From NCBI GenBank assembly GCA_963824275.1, contig CAWGOT010000003.1:2914001-2978000 (forward strand): 64,000 nt of DNA, in the 5' to 3' direction. This DNA comes from JANXQG01 sp963824275 (lineage in GTDB: Bacteria; Planctomycetota; Planctomycetia; Pirellulales; Thermoguttaceae). Positions 11,001 to 21,270 of this stretch are shown here, piece after piece; the first letter of the stretch is position 1, and every line of letters starts with the position of its first letter. The notes beneath the pieces were generated by a model. It was given only the letters and a program-made list of their open reading frames with translations. It was not told where the DNA came from and did not search any database. A program made the position numbers and the translations under genes.

Positions 11001-13121
11001 CGATCCGAACTACTCCATCAGCTACCTGCCCGGCACGCTGACGATCGGGCAAGCGCCGCTGACGATCGCGGCAAATAACCAGGGCATGACCTACGGCGGC
11101 GGCATGCCGGGGCTGACGGCCAGCTACATGGGTCTGGTCAACGGCGACACGAGTGCGGCGATCAGCGGGCTGACGCTTTCCACGGCGGCGGCCAGCAGCC
11201 CCGCCGGGTCCTACCCGATCACGGCCAGCGGCGCGTCCGATCCGAACTACTCCATCAGCTACCTGCCCGGCACGCTGACTATCGGGCAAGCGCCGCTGAC
11301 GATCGCGGCAAATAATCAGGGCATGACCTACGGCGGCGGAATGCCGGGGCTGACGGCCAGCTACATGGGCCTGGTCAACGGCGACACGAGTGCGACGATC
11401 AGCGGGCTCGTGCTTTCCACGGCGGCGGCCAGCAGCCCCGCCGGGTCCTATCCGATCACGGCCAGCGGCGCGTCCGATCCGAACTATTCCATCAGCTACC
11501 TGCCCGGCACGCTGACGATCGGGCAAGCGCCGCTGACGATCACAGCAACGAATCAGAGCATGACCTACGGCGGCGCAATGCCGGGGCTGACGGCCGGTTA
11601 TGCGGGTCTGGTCAACGGGGACACGAGTGCGGCGATCAGCGGGCTCGTGCTTTCCACGGCGCCGCTACGAGCGGCGTCGGGTCGTATGCGATCGTGGCCA
11701 GCGGTGCGGCCGATCCGAACTACTCCATCAGCTACCTGCCCGGCACGCTGACCATCGGCCAAGCGCCGCTGACCATTACGGCGAACAACCAGAGCATGAC
11801 CTATGGCGGCTCATTGCCGGCGCTGACGGCCGGCTACACAGGGCTGGTCAATGGCGATACGAGTGCGGCGATCAGCGGGCTCGTGCTTTCCACGGCGGAG
11901 GCCAGCAGCCCCGCCGGGTCGTATCCGATCACGGCCAGCGGCGCGTCCGATCCGAACTACTCCATCAGCTGCCTGCCCGGCACGCTGACCATCGGCCCGG
12001 CAACGTTGACGGTCACGGCCGACGACCAGACCCGCGCCTACGGCGCGGCGGACCCGGCCTTCACGGCCAGCTACAGCGGCTTTGTCAACGGCGATACGCT
12101 GGCTACGAGCAACGTCACCGGCAGTCCCAGCCTGACGAGCAGCGACACGTCCGCCAGTTCCGTGGGCACGTATCCGATCCTGGCGGCGCAAGGCACGCTG
12201 GCTGCACAAGACTACACTTTCCGCTTCGTCAACGGGACCTTGACCGTGACCCAGGAGGTCGTGACGGTCGATTCCGACCAGGGTTCCCTGGCCGCCTCCA
12301 GCAATGTGGCCTACGTGATCGGCGCGGATGCGGACGTTGCGGTCGGCAGTCCCGTCACGCTTGCTTCCGGCGGCCTGGTGACGGTGCAGAACAGCGTACT
12401 GAGCGTGCCGGGAATCATCTCGCAGCCGGGCGCCGGCGGCATCGACCTTGATGGCGGCACCCTGCAGGCGACGGCGGATTTCAGCACGTCCGCGCCGATT
12501 ATTGTCGACGCCGGCGGCGGCACGATCGACTCCGGCGGATTCAACGTCGCGCTGACCGGCGGGCTTTCAGGGCCCGGCGGACTGACCACGACTGGGTCCG
12601 GCGCCGTGACGCTGGCCGGCGTGAACAGCTATTCCGGCGGCACGACGGTTGCCGCCGGCACGCTGATCGTGACCAACCCGTCCGCGATCCCGGCAGGCAC
12701 GAGCCTGACGGTCGGCGCTGGTGCCGCGTCCCTATTCGGTTCACCTTTCCAGGCGACGCCCTCGGTGGTTTCGGCGGTTGCGACCCTTGTGACGGCCGGT
12801 CCGGCCGCGTCGCTGGCGCAACCGACGGCTTCTTCAGCGGTCGTTGCCGCGCAACCGGTCGTAAGCAACGCGGCGAATCAGAGCGTAGTCCACCGGACGA
12901 TGACGGCGGCGTTGCCGCCATCCCCAAAGACGGTCGCTGCGACGCCGGCGCGCACGCCTGCCGCTAGGCCCCTCGCCGGGCCGTGGGACGATGCGAGAGT
13001 CGCGGGCGACCTGGCCTGGTTCGAACCGGTTGCAAGCAGGTTCGATGGACCGGAACCCCAGCATGAGAAGGACCTGGCGATCCGGGCTTTGGATGCCGTG
13101 TTTGCCGGGTACGGCCAATAA
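5095..13121 (+). CDS. Giant secreted sedolisin-like protease with NHL and MBG repeats (four frameshifts)
   Basis: Read across four frameshifts (near 5655, 6015, 6750 and 11665) this is one surface protein of about 2670 residues. It starts with the planctomycete signature LEVLESRTLLS. Next is a sedolisin (S53) peptidase: the EESL-DVE segment carrying Glu and Asp, the Ser segment GGTSVSAPCLSG and the C-terminal Ca-site-like PGYDEATGLGTP. Then come an Ig-like domain, about eleven NHL-type repeats (GNGTAGYSGDNGPATSAEL pattern, about 6860-8880), fourteen MBG-like repeats (8895-12240; 79 residues each, several nearly identical), one autotransporter-type repeat (GGLTTTGSGAVTLAGVNSYS) and a C-terminal tail. 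The first shift falls at the catalytic Asp; removing one base restores it. A pseudogene cannot be excluded. Confidence 0.8.
9393..11995 (+). repeat. 237-bp direct repeats encoding MBG domains
   Basis: About eleven tandem copies with a 237-bp period (79 codons), each opening with GCGCCGCTGACGATC-like sequence. Middle copies differ by only a few bases, indicating recent expansion or gene conversion. They may also be a source of assembly error. Confidence 0.85.
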
Positions 13122-13136
13122 TCGGCAATTCTCTCG

Positions 13137-15990
13137 TCAGAGCACTTCCGTCGGCCACTTCTCGTCGCGGCTCAAGGCGTCCAAGGCGTCCTTCACCCGC
13201 TGCTGCAGGCCGGCCTTCCAGCAGGCGTCGATGAAATCGGCCAGGGCCTCCTTCAACGGTTTCTTGCGATCGCTCCGCAGCGTCCGCACCGCTGCGCGAA
13301 AGTAGATCGAATCCGCGACCGAGTAGAACTTCGCCAACTGCTCCACTTCCTGGTCGGACATTGCGCGAAAGTCGGCTGCCATCCGCACGACCGTCCGGCC
13401 CGCGGTCGAGTTGTCGTCCAAGAGGAGCCGGTAGTCCTTGCGGAAATCGTCGAGCGCAGTTTTTCCAGACCGCGGGCGGCGTACAGGCGGCTCGCGTCGA
13501 CGCTCGTGAATCGCAAGAGCGTGCTGGCGGTGAGAAAAGCCAGCGGACCGCTGGAGTCGGAGGCGTAGAGCTTCTGAAGTTCCCCCTCCGTGTACTGCCC
13601 TTTGCCGAGCACCGTCAGCGACGCCTCGCGCGCGAGCGTCCAGGGCCAGGAATGTCGAGGGAAAGCAAAATCGCAACTGAACATCGCCAGGTGGACGACG
13701 CTCACAAGTCCGTGCTCCATGTTGTCGAATGAAATGGCATTTTCTGAGCATTCCCCGTCAAGCGGGAAGTCGCCGTCGGACGTTTCCAAGATCCGATAGC
13801 ACAGATCTTCGAGTCCCGCCATGACGTGACGGTTTAACAGCAACCGCAAGGTGCGGAGTTCGGTTGCCGCCTGTTCGTCGCCGGGCTGGGAGAGGAGAAG
13901 CCTCCAGGCGGGTTCCTCGTCCGCAATGAATCCGCAGAACGAGGTCAGCGGATTGCGCGCGTCATAATCGTCGGGATAGCGACGGGCCATTTCATGCACT
14001 TCTTTCAGCCGCCTCTCGAATGCCCCCGCCTCAAACGAGATTCGGCAAATCATAGTCTCAGCCTTCTTAGCGTTATCGTCGCTAGCCTTCTTGCCTGCTG
14101 CCTTGTCGGACGGTTCGTCTGCAGCGTCGTATACTGTAAATTGCACCAACCGGCCGCTGGAAGCATCAATCACGGCATCGTAATCATCGCCAGAGGTCAT
14201 TGTGAGCAGGCCATTGCGGATCACGTAGGTGGTGTTGGGCCGGTGTGCATCGTTCAAGTTCGCTGCGGGGAGGACTTTCATGCTCAAGGCAAACGGGGGC
14301 GCGGCTTCTCCCGCGTCCAAGGACTTCACTCCCAGGCCAAAGCGCAGCGAGTTCCTTCGGCGCGGTTTGGCGGGCGGCTCTTCGCCTTTTTGCGCCATCC
14401 ACCTTCTTGTCTTGCTCCTCCTCTTGGCAAACGGCTAATCCGAGGTTCGCAACCAGTTTGGAATTGGATTGCAAGAGCGCCACAACGACCTTTCGCCCCG
14501 CGGGGCGGAAAAAATGCCAATTTCGTCCTTGGTCATGGCAAAGGCATAATCAGGTTGAGTCCCCGATCGCTTCAGTCCTTTCAGTTTGGCGGTCGCCAGA
14601 ATACCGCGGTGCGGCGAGACCACGATCGTCGACGTGCCCAGCGAGCCCTGCGTTTCGATCAGCATGTCGCCTTGCCAGCGATCAATATCGCCGAACCACT
14701 TGCCGAATTTCAAGAGGATCTCTTCCTCGGGCAGGAGCGGCTTGCCGAGCGGCGGGGCGTTTTCCAATTCCTTGACCTCGATCGACAAGATTCGAGGGCT
14801 GTCGCTCGTCCCCAAGGGCTTGATGCTCGCGTCGAAGAACCGTCCTGAGTCGAGAAGTCGCTGCTTGAGCTCGCAGAGCGCTGGGCGATCGTAGCAGTCG
14901 CCAGGGCGGAGTTTCAGGTAGTTGACGATTTCTTCACGGGAGCTGATCTTGTTGCCGCTGACGTAAATATCGCCGATCCGGGCCCGCGGGCCTTCGTCCA
15001 GGATATTCACGACAAGTTGGGCCGTTTTTCGCTGCGGGTCGGGCACGACCTCCACTTCGAAGCGGGGGAAGAAGTAGCCCAAGTCGGCCAACGCATCGGC
15101 AACTTCGCCTTCCAGGCGGGGCCGTTTTGCGCGGACCCATCACTGTTCCGGTTGACACTGGGAGTGGGAGCGCATGGAGCATCTCCTGGCGGAGGCGGCA
15201 AAATCTCGTAGGGACCGTATCCAGAAACCGCGTTCCACACCGGCTTCGCTGCGGGCGCGGGAAAATAGGCCGGTTTGCCCGCTTCCCAAACGGGATCTTC
15301 CCTCTTCGACTGCCCGTCGCCTTTGCCGCTCTCCAATGCCTCTTTGGACCAATAGGGCTTGGTGAGCCGCTCGGCAAGGAGTTTGAGCGAAAGTGTACGG
15401 GCCCCCATGATTTTCACGTCGCCGGCCAGATAACGCGGCCCTTCGTCGACATGGACGACAAGCCTCCCTTTCATGGCATCGGGGCGGACCTCGACGCGAA
15501 CGCCGGGAAATCCCGAGTTGAAGTATCCAGCCACGATCTTGCGTTCGATAACGGCCAGGAACTCCGTCCACGGCGCAGCGGGGTGGCGGGCCAAGAGCAC
15601 GTCGAAATCCCAGGTCAGCGTTGCCCTGATCGCGCTCGTCGAGAACGTGGTGTTGCCCTCCAGAACCAGTTGCTCCAGGTCGCCGCGAGTTCCGACGGCC
15701 TGCGGCAAGGCGGCAGATCCGGCGAGCCGCGCTGCCACCGACTCCAGTGCCGATTGACTGAGGTTGCCGAATGGCAGGACCTTGTCCGACGGCGCGGTCG
15801 CGTCAGCCTCCGGGGCGACCTTCTTTGTCAGTTCGTCCCACTTGTTGTCCGCTCTCTTCTTCTCTTGGGCGTCATCCAAGGGCCACGTCGGGGGCACCCG
15901 GTACTCCGGGTCGGCGGCGGCCAGCGTGCGGGAAAGACAGAAAAAGAAACCGAGGGCCAGAAACGCCAGAACTTTCCACATTCCGTTCAC
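13137..15990 (-). CDS. POTRA-domain secreted protein (several frameshifts)
   Basis: About 945 residues when the shifts near 15130, 14490, 14400 and 13460 are bridged. It starts MNGMWKVLAFLALGFFFCLS, a signal peptide. Two regions look like POTRA domains of the BamA/Omp85 type: LEGNTTFSTSAIRATLTW through VVHVDEGPRYLAGDVKIMG, and ALADLGYFF through VVNILDEGPRARIGDIYVSG. No outer-membrane beta barrel follows; the C-terminal third is helical and unrecognised. It could be a periplasmic or outer-membrane assembly factor that lost, or never had, the barrel. It is convergent with the giant surface protein, whose stop is only 15 bases away. Confidence 0.7.
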
Positions 15991-16203
15991 GGCACGACCT
16001 CCTTGTACGTTATGAGATGGCTGCCAGTTGTGGGGTATGCGAACTTCGCGCCTGAATTTTCGCCCGAAAGGACATAAGCGTCAATCCCGATTATGGCATC
16101 CCATCCACAAAGTGGGCCGGCGGTGCTAGAATCGTAGAGAATCGTATAAAAATGTCTGCTCTGTCAGGTTCGTTGATGCCGGCGTTTTTCCCCATCATGC
16201 GAG

Positions 16204-16302
16204 GACCCCGCCCTGCTTGCCAGGGCGGTGAATCAGGTTGAACAGCTAGAGCCGCGGCGATCGCACAGCCTCATTCACCGCCCTGGCAAGCAGGGCGGGG
16301 TC
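16204..16302. repeat. Inverted repeat with 30-bp arms at the 5' end of the 16228 ORF
   Basis: Arms at 16204-16233 and 16273-16302 contain CCCGCCCTGCTTGCCAGGG and its complement; a degenerate third copy lies at 16343-16373. It overlaps the first codons of the next ORF, so those codons are probably not the true start. Confidence 0.75.
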
Positions 16303-17673
16303 TACTCGATCAGGGAGGAAACCGCTGTAGCTGTCCAGCCTTCTTCACCGCCGGGACGAGCCAGGCGGGGTCGGACCACACGCACACCCGATGCGGAACC
16401 CCTCTACGTCGCTATCGTGCGCGGCCGCTGCTGTCGGCTTCTCATCGCCCTAGGGTTGGTGCTGATCGTCCCACGGGCCGACGCGGCCGAGCCCACATTG
16501 TTGGATTACTTTCGGGCCTGCGGCATCGGCGACGATGCCTTCGCAAAATTCTCCGATGACCGGCAAGTTACCGATGAGGAACTGGGCGTGATTCGCCGCA
16601 TCGCCGTGCGCCTGCGCGACTGCCCGCACGCGGGGCAGATCGCCAACCTGCCGGGTTCGCGGCAGCTTGGCGGTCGCGGGCGGATGTTCGAGATCGAAGG
16701 TCTGCTTGGGGCAGTCGAGCGAGTTCAGGACCCAAGTGGCGAGCCGCTCTGGCGATGTGCCGTGAGCGACGGCGGCCAGGCTGTAATCTACTTGGCCGAC
16801 GTGCCGGAAAAACTTCGGACCCACGGCACCGGTCAGCGCGTGGCCGCAGAGGGCGTCTTCGTGAAATATCTGCCCTCGGCCGAACCGATTGCGGTCCTGG
16901 TGGCGCCGCGGCTCCGGGCACCATGTACTCATGGTCGCCGGTCGGACTCGCCCTTGGGAAAGCTCGGCATGGACTACGCTCTATTCGAAGGGATTCGCGA
17001 CGATACGGCGATGACAGCCGCGGACCACGAGGCATTTTACCGGCTGCTGATCTTGGCCAGAAATGCCGATCCGGCCGATCTCCGTCGCGAGGCGGAGCGA
17101 CTCGACCCCGCGTCGCAGGGGTTGCCGGCCTTGTTTCCGGGCACCATGTACCCATGGTCGCCGGCGGCCGAGCGCGGCCGGCTGGTGACGCTCTCCGGCA
17201 TCGCCCGCCGCGTCGTTCGCGTGCCCATCGACGAACGAGCGGTCGTTTCCCGCCTGGGGGCAGACCACTACTTCGAAATCGACCTCGCGGCCGATGATTC
17301 GCGGAGCAATCCCCTAGTATTCTGCACGTTGGACCTGCCCGAGGGCATGGCGCCCTTCGGACCGGTGTCGGATGGCGAGCGTGTGGAAGTGACCGGGTTC
17401 TTCCTGAAAAATTGGCAGTATCCCACGGCACTTTCCGAGGAAGAGAAGGCCGCCAACCCCGGATCTTCCCTCGCCTTGCAGACCGCGCCGCTGGTGATTG
17501 GCCCTGCGCCGCTGAGGGAAACAGCCGGTACCGCCGGGTCAGGGAACAAAAATTCGGCCGACGCGGCCGTCGGCGGCCTCCTCCTACTAGCCATGACCGG
17601 GGTTTGCCTGTTATTATGGCATTTTCGACAAACCGACCAGGAGTTTTCCCGGCAGGTGATTGGCCGGCGGTAA
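16228..17673 (+). CDS. Membrane-anchored protein of unknown function
   Basis: 481 residues from the first ATG, but residues 1-45 are encoded by the inverted repeat. The likely start is GTG 16417, which gives a signal peptide (GRCCRLLIALGLVLIVPRADA). A long extracytoplasmic part follows, then one C-terminal membrane segment (GGLLLLAMTGVCLLLWHF). No family recognised. The coding region contains two copies of the short CACCATGTACYCATGGTCG repeat (16916-16941, 17139-17160), read in frame. The second gives the peptide GTMYPWSP, which looks like an insertion. Confidence 0.7.
   Translation: MNQVEQLEPRRSHSLIHRPGKQGGVYSIREETAVAVQPSSPPGRARRGRTTRTPDAEPLYVAIVRGRCCRLLIALGLVLIVPRADAAEPTLLDYFRACGIGDDAFAKFSDDRQVTDEELGVIRRIAVRLRDCPHAGQIANLPGSRQLGGRGRMFEIEGLLGAVERVQDPSGEPLWRCAVSDGGQAVIYLADVPEKLRTHGTGQRVAAEGVFVKYLPSAEPIAVLVAPRLRAPCTHGRRSDSPLGKLGMDYALFEGIRDDTAMTAADHEAFYRLLILARNADPADLRREAERLDPASQGLPALFPGTMYPWSPAAERGRLVTLSGIARRVVRVPIDERAVVSRLGADHYFEIDLAADDSRSNPLVFCTLDLPEGMAPFGPVSDGERVEVTGFFLKNWQYPTALSEEEKAANPGSSLALQTAPLVIGPAPLRETAGTAGSGNKNSADAAVGGLLLLAMTGVCLLLWHFRQTDQEFSRQVIGRR
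16916..16941 (+). repeat. Short repeat CACCATGTACTCATGGTCGC, in a coding region
   Basis: One of seven copies of a ~25-bp interspersed element with CCATG/CATGG arms; read in frame in the 16228 gene. Confidence 0.75.
17139..17160 (+). repeat. Short repeat CACCATGTACCCATGGTCG, in a coding region
   Basis: Second copy inside the same gene, 223 bp from the first, in a different reading phase: it encodes GTMYPWS here and PCTHGR in the first copy. Confidence 0.75.
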
Positions 17674-17692
17674 GGCATTTTTCCTTACGCTG

Positions 17693-17807
17693 TAGGGTGG
17701 GACCAGCGAGGACCAGCGAGCTTGCGAGCGCCGGCCCACCGATCATGGGTTGGTGGGCCGGCGCTCGCAAGCCGACCATGGGTACATGGTGCCCGGGTCC
17801 CACCCTA
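17693..17807. repeat. TAGGGTGGGACC...GGTCCCACCCTA palindromic element
   Basis: Long imperfect hairpin between the 16228 gene and malate dehydrogenase, ending in TAGGGTGGG and CCCACCCTA. It also contains a reverse-oriented copy of the short CATGTACCCATGG repeat at 17773-17794, so one element seems to be nested inside the other. Confidence 0.8.
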
Positions 17808-17863
17808 CTGCTACGGCCGCAATCATAAGCGGAAGTAAGACATTTTTTCCAAAGGAGACAGCA

Positions 17864-18808
17864 ATGCGACGCGCGAAGATCACGATTATCGGGGCAGGCA
17901 ATGTGGGGGCGACCACCGCCCACTGGTGTGCGGCGGGCGAACTGGGCGACGTTGTGCTCTTGGACATCCCGCAGACCGAGAACATGCCCAAGGGCAAGGC
18001 GTTGGACCTTTTCCAGGCCGGTCCGATCATGGATTTTGACGCCCGCATCACGGGCACGACCAACTACGACGACACGGTCGATAGCGACGTGGTGGTGATC
18101 ACGGCTGGCATCCCTCGCAAGCCGGGCATGAGCCGCGACGACCTCCTGAACACCAACGCCCGCATCGTGGGCGCAGTTTCCGAGGAGATCCGCCAGAGCA
18201 GCCCTGAGGCGATCGTGATCGTGGTCAGCAATCCCCTCGACGCGATGGTGCAGAGGGCCTGGCAGGTGACCGGCTTCCGGCCGCAGCGGGTCCTGGGGCA
18301 GGCGGGCGTGTTGGATACGGCCCGTTTCCGCGCGTTCCTGGCGATGGAGCTCAACGTCAGCGTGGAAGACGTCTCGGCAATGTTGCTGGGCGGTCACGGC
18401 GACACGATGGTGCCGCTGGCCAGTTGCGCCTCGGTGGGAGGCATTCCGGTCACGAATCTGATCGCCCCGGAGCGGCTGGCCGCGATCATTCAGCGGACCC
18501 GCGACGGCGGCGCCGAGATCGTCTCTTTGCTGAAGACGGGCAGCGCCTACTATGCCCCGGCCGCCGCCACCGCGCAGATGGTCGAGGCCATCGTCCGCGA
18601 CAAGAAGCGGCTGATCCCCTGCGCCGCGTATTGCGACCAGGAGTACGGCGTGGGCGGATTTTACGTCGGCGTGCCGGTGGTCCTGGGCGCTGCGGGCGTG
18701 GAGCGGATCATCGAGTTGCCACTCTCGGAGAGCGAGCAGGCCGCGTTCCAGAAGAGCGTCGACGCCGTGAAAGGGCTGGTGGAGACGATGGCCCGGCTGG
18801 CGGGCTGA
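17864..18808 (+). CDS. mdh: Malate dehydrogenase
   Basis: 314 residues; catalyses NAD-dependent interconversion of malate and oxaloacetate in the TCA cycle, in the cytosol. NAD-binding loop GAGNVGATTA (about residues 9-18), Asp of LLDIP, substrate arginines in the loop ITAGIPRKPGMSRDDLL, NPLDAM, the second arginine region GQAGVLDTARFR and catalytic His in GGHGDTMVPL. This is the LDH-like (MDH type 3) subfamily. Start ATG 17864 is fixed by AAAGGAG ten bases upstream; the longer open frame from 17750 runs through the palindromic repeat. It converges on flhB with a one-base gap and is not functionally tied to the flagellar genes. Confidence 0.95.
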   Translation: MRRAKITIIGAGNVGATTAHWCAAGELGDVVLLDIPQTENMPKGKALDLFQAGPIMDFDARITGTTNYDDTVDSDVVVITAGIPRKPGMSRDDLLNTNARIVGAVSEEIRQSSPEAIVIVVSNPLDAMVQRAWQVTGFRPQRVLGQAGVLDTARFRAFLAMELNVSVEDVSAMLLGGHGDTMVPLASCASVGGIPVTNLIAPERLAAIIQRTRDGGAEIVSLLKTGSAYYAPAAATAQMVEAIVRDKKRLIPCAAYCDQEYGVGGFYVGVPVVLGAAGVERIIELPLSESEQAAFQKSVDAVKGLVETMARLAG

Positions 18809-18809
18809 C

Positions 18810-19893
18810 TCACCGCTTCTCCGGCGTGGGGATCTTCTTGCCCTTGAGCTGATAGACATAGGCCAGCACTTCGGCCACGGCGGCGTAGCGGGCCTGCGGG
18901 ATGGGATGATCGATCTCGACCTCGCGATACAAGGCCTGGGCCAGCGGCTTGCGCTCCAGGATGGGAATGCCGTTTTCCAGGGCCAGCTTGCGGATCCGCG
19001 CGGCAATCAGTCCGGCGCCTTTGGCCACCACGATCGGCGCAGGCCATCGTCTTGGGGTCGTACTGGATGGCGATGGCCAATTCGGTCGGGTTGGTGATCA
19101 CGGCGTCGGCCTTGGGCACCGCGGTGGATATGCGATGCATGGCCAGTTGCCGCTGGACCTGCTTCCGCCGCGCGGCCATCTGCGGATTGGCCTCGAGGTT
19201 CTTGAGCTCCTCGCGGACCTCTTGCGTCGTCATCCGCAGGTCTTGCTCGTGCTTCCACCACTGGAAGCCGTAGTCCAGGACCGCCAGCAGCAGCAAGGCC
19301 AGGGCGATCTTGAGGCTGGTCCAGATCAGGACCTGCGTGAGATAGCCAGCGATCTCCGCAGTCGACATCGCCGCCAACCCGAGGATCTTCTCCCGCTGGC
19401 CGTAGAGGACGGCATAGGCCACGCCCGCCACCAGCGCCATCTTCAAGAGCCCCATCACCAGCCGCACCAGGCTGGGCAGCGAGAAGAGCCGCGCGAAACC
19501 TCGCAGGGGATCGAGCCGCATCAGGTCGGGCGCCAGCTTCTCCGGCAGGAAAAGAAACCCGACTTGCAGGAAGTTGGCCGCGATGCCCGTGAACATCAGC
19601 AGTCCCAGGATCGGCAGCATGCAGCCGGCCAGCGCGTAGACCACGCGCTGCGCGTGGGCCGTGAAGAATTGCGGGTCGACCGTGAGCCAGGCCTCGCCTC
19701 CCAGTTGCTCGGTCGCGTAGCGGGCCAGCATCTCCACGACGGGGCGGCCCATCCATAAGAGGGCCGCCAGCCCGACCATCAGCAAGGCGGCGGAGGCCAG
19801 GTCCTGGCTCTTCGCGACCTGACCCTCTTCCCGCGCCTGCTGACGGCGGTGCGGGGTTGCGTCCTGCGTCTTGTCGCCGTCGGTTTCCGCCAT
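18810..19893 (-). CDS. flhB: Flagellar export apparatus protein FlhB (one frameshift)
   Basis: About 360 residues across a single inserted base near 19035. The N-terminus (KTQDATPHRRQQAREEGQVAKS) and four membrane segments are typical. The cytoplasmic domain has the self-cleavage loop as NPTE rather than the usual NPTH, followed by AIAIQYDPKTMA, then after the shift VAKGAGLIAARIRKLA and IPILERKPLAQALY. FlhB sits in the inner-membrane gate and switches export specificity. Last gene of the flagellar cluster. It lies downstream of fliR, separated from it by a palindromic repeat. Confidence 0.92.
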
Positions 19894-19928
19894 GTCAGGG
19901 TGCTAGGGAGAATGGAGTGGGTAGTGAG

Positions 19929-20005
19929 TAGGGTGGCGTCGAGCGCAGCGAAGGCCCACCAGGGGCCGTTGATTGGTGGGTCTGCACTGCGCTTGGCCCA
20001 CCCTA
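19929..20005. repeat. TAGGGTGG...CCCACCCTA element between fliR and flhB
   Basis: Starts TAGGGTGGCGTCGAGCGCAG and ends GCGCTTGGCCCACCCTA. Arms are imperfect. Same family as 17693 and 40232. Confidence 0.7.
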
Positions 20006-20842
20006 CTGAGAGCGAATGGGGATTCGCAGGGTCTCAAAGAGGACCTGCAAGGTCGGCACGATCTGATCCTGGAAGACCAGCAGGGCCGCTCCGAGGGACA
20101 GGAAAAGGACGCCGAAGGTGATCATGGCGTTGAGGCCGAAACCGACCACCATCACATTCAATTGCGGCAGCGTGCGGCTGATCAGGCCCAGCACCAACGT
20201 CGCCAACAAGACGGCCGTCATCACCGGGGCCGCGGCGCGGATCGCCAGGTGAAAACTCTGTGTGATCAAGACGAGTATGGTTTCCACCAGCGGTGCGAGC
20301 AGACCTGGTCCCGATCCGCCGCCGGCCGTGCCGAGGAACAACGCCCCGCTGCCGCCGGGCGGGATGACGCTGAACGTGTCCAGCAGGCCGCCCAGCAGGA
20401 GACGATGCCCTCCGATGATCAGGAACAGCGCCGTGCTCAGCAGGCTGAAGAGTTGCGAGAAGAGCGGCACGTTCGTCGACGTCGTGGGGTCGAAGACGTC
20501 GGCCAGCGTCAGCCCTCCGACGCGGCTCATCATGTCGCCGGCCATCTGCATCCCGCCCAGCAGGATCGAGATTCCCAGCCCTAGGATCAGGCCGATCAGA
20601 AGCTCGCCGCCGAGGACCGCCGCGTAGACCAGCAGGCTGCCGGGGTAGGGCAGGGTGGCGAACCATTGGCTGGGCATGATCAGCACGGCCAGCGTGAGCG
20701 CGATCAGGGCCCGCACCGTGGCCGGGGCCTGCGTCGAGCCGAAGATCGGCGTCGCGATCAGCACGCCGCTGGTCCGCGTCAAGACCAGCGTGAAGACGAG
20801 AAACTTCTCCACGTTCAGCAGGGCCAGGGCGTCCATCGGCAT
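20003..20842 (-). CDS. fliR: Flagellar export gate protein FliR
   Basis: 279 residues with about six hydrophobic segments. It shows the FliR order: RTSGVLIATPIFG near the N-terminus, GELLIGLILGLGISILLGGMQMAGDMM in the middle, and a C-terminal NVMVVGFGLNAMITFGVLFLSL. Forms the export gate with FliP and FliQ. Its start overlaps the fliQ stop by one base, so the pair is translationally coupled. The last codons reach into the palindromic repeat at 20005. Confidence 0.95.
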   Translation of the reverse strand: MPMDALALLNVEKFLVFTLVLTRTSGVLIATPIFGSTQAPATVRALIALTLAVLIMPSQWFATLPYPGSLLVYAAVLGGELLIGLILGLGISILLGGMQMAGDMMSRVGGLTLADVFDPTTSTNVPLFSQLFSLLSTALFLIIGGHRLLLGGLLDTFSVIPPGGSGALFLGTAGGGSGPGLLAPLVETILVLITQSFHLAIRAAAPVMTAVLLATLVLGLISRTLPQLNVMVVGFGLNAMITFGVLFLSLGAALLVFQDQIVPTLQVLFETLRIPIRSQ

Positions 20843-21120
20843 CAGAATCTCCCGGGGATGCCCGCGATCAGATCGGTCGTGTACTGCACCATCTGGCCCA
20901 GCAGCCAGGGCAGCGTGAAGCTCAAGACCAGGACCATGATCACGATCTTGGGCACGAAGGCCACCGTCTGTTCCTGGATCTGCGTCACCGCCTGGAGCAG
21001 GCCGATGACCAGGCCCACGACCATCCCCGCCACGAGCACCGGGGCCGCAATCAAGAGGCTCATCCAGATCGCTTCGCGACCGAGTCCGATGGCCAGTTCC
21101 GATAAAGTGTCAGGAGTCAT
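20842..21120 (-). CDS. fliQ: Flagellar export gate protein FliQ
   Basis: 92 residues from ATG 21120 (MTPDTLSELAIGLGREAIW), the normal size for FliQ. Two membrane hairpin helices with the family segment GLVIGLLQAVTQIQEQTVAFVPK. The reading frame stays open upstream through a GGATGAG repeat array, adding a PHPSSLI-type tail that should not be annotated as protein. Confidence 0.95.
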   Translation of the reverse strand: MTPDTLSELAIGLGREAIWMSLLIAAPVLVAGMVVGLVIGLLQAVTQIQEQTVAFVPKIVIMVLVLSFTLPWLLGQMVQYTTDLIAGIPGRF

Positions 21121-21262
21121 AGGGATGAGGGATGAGGGATGAGGGATGAAGGATGAAGGATGAAGGATGAGGGATGAGGGATGAGGGATGAGGGATGAGG
21201 GATCGACCACGTGTCGTTCATCCCTTATCTCTCATCTCTCATCCCTTATCTCTCATCATTTG
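21118..21262. repeat. GGATGAG heptamer array forming a hairpin between fliP and fliQ
   Basis: About ten copies of GGGATGA/AGGATGA (21121-21200) are followed by the complementary TCATCCCTTATCTCTCATC run (21221-21258), so the array can fold back on itself. It fills nearly all of the fliP-fliQ spacer. Confidence 0.85.
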
Positions 21263-21270
21263 TGTTTTCG

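Noticed and set aside
16568..19006. 812-codon minus-strand open frame across the 16228 gene and mdh
   Set aside because: Antisense to malate dehydrogenase; no protein-like pattern.
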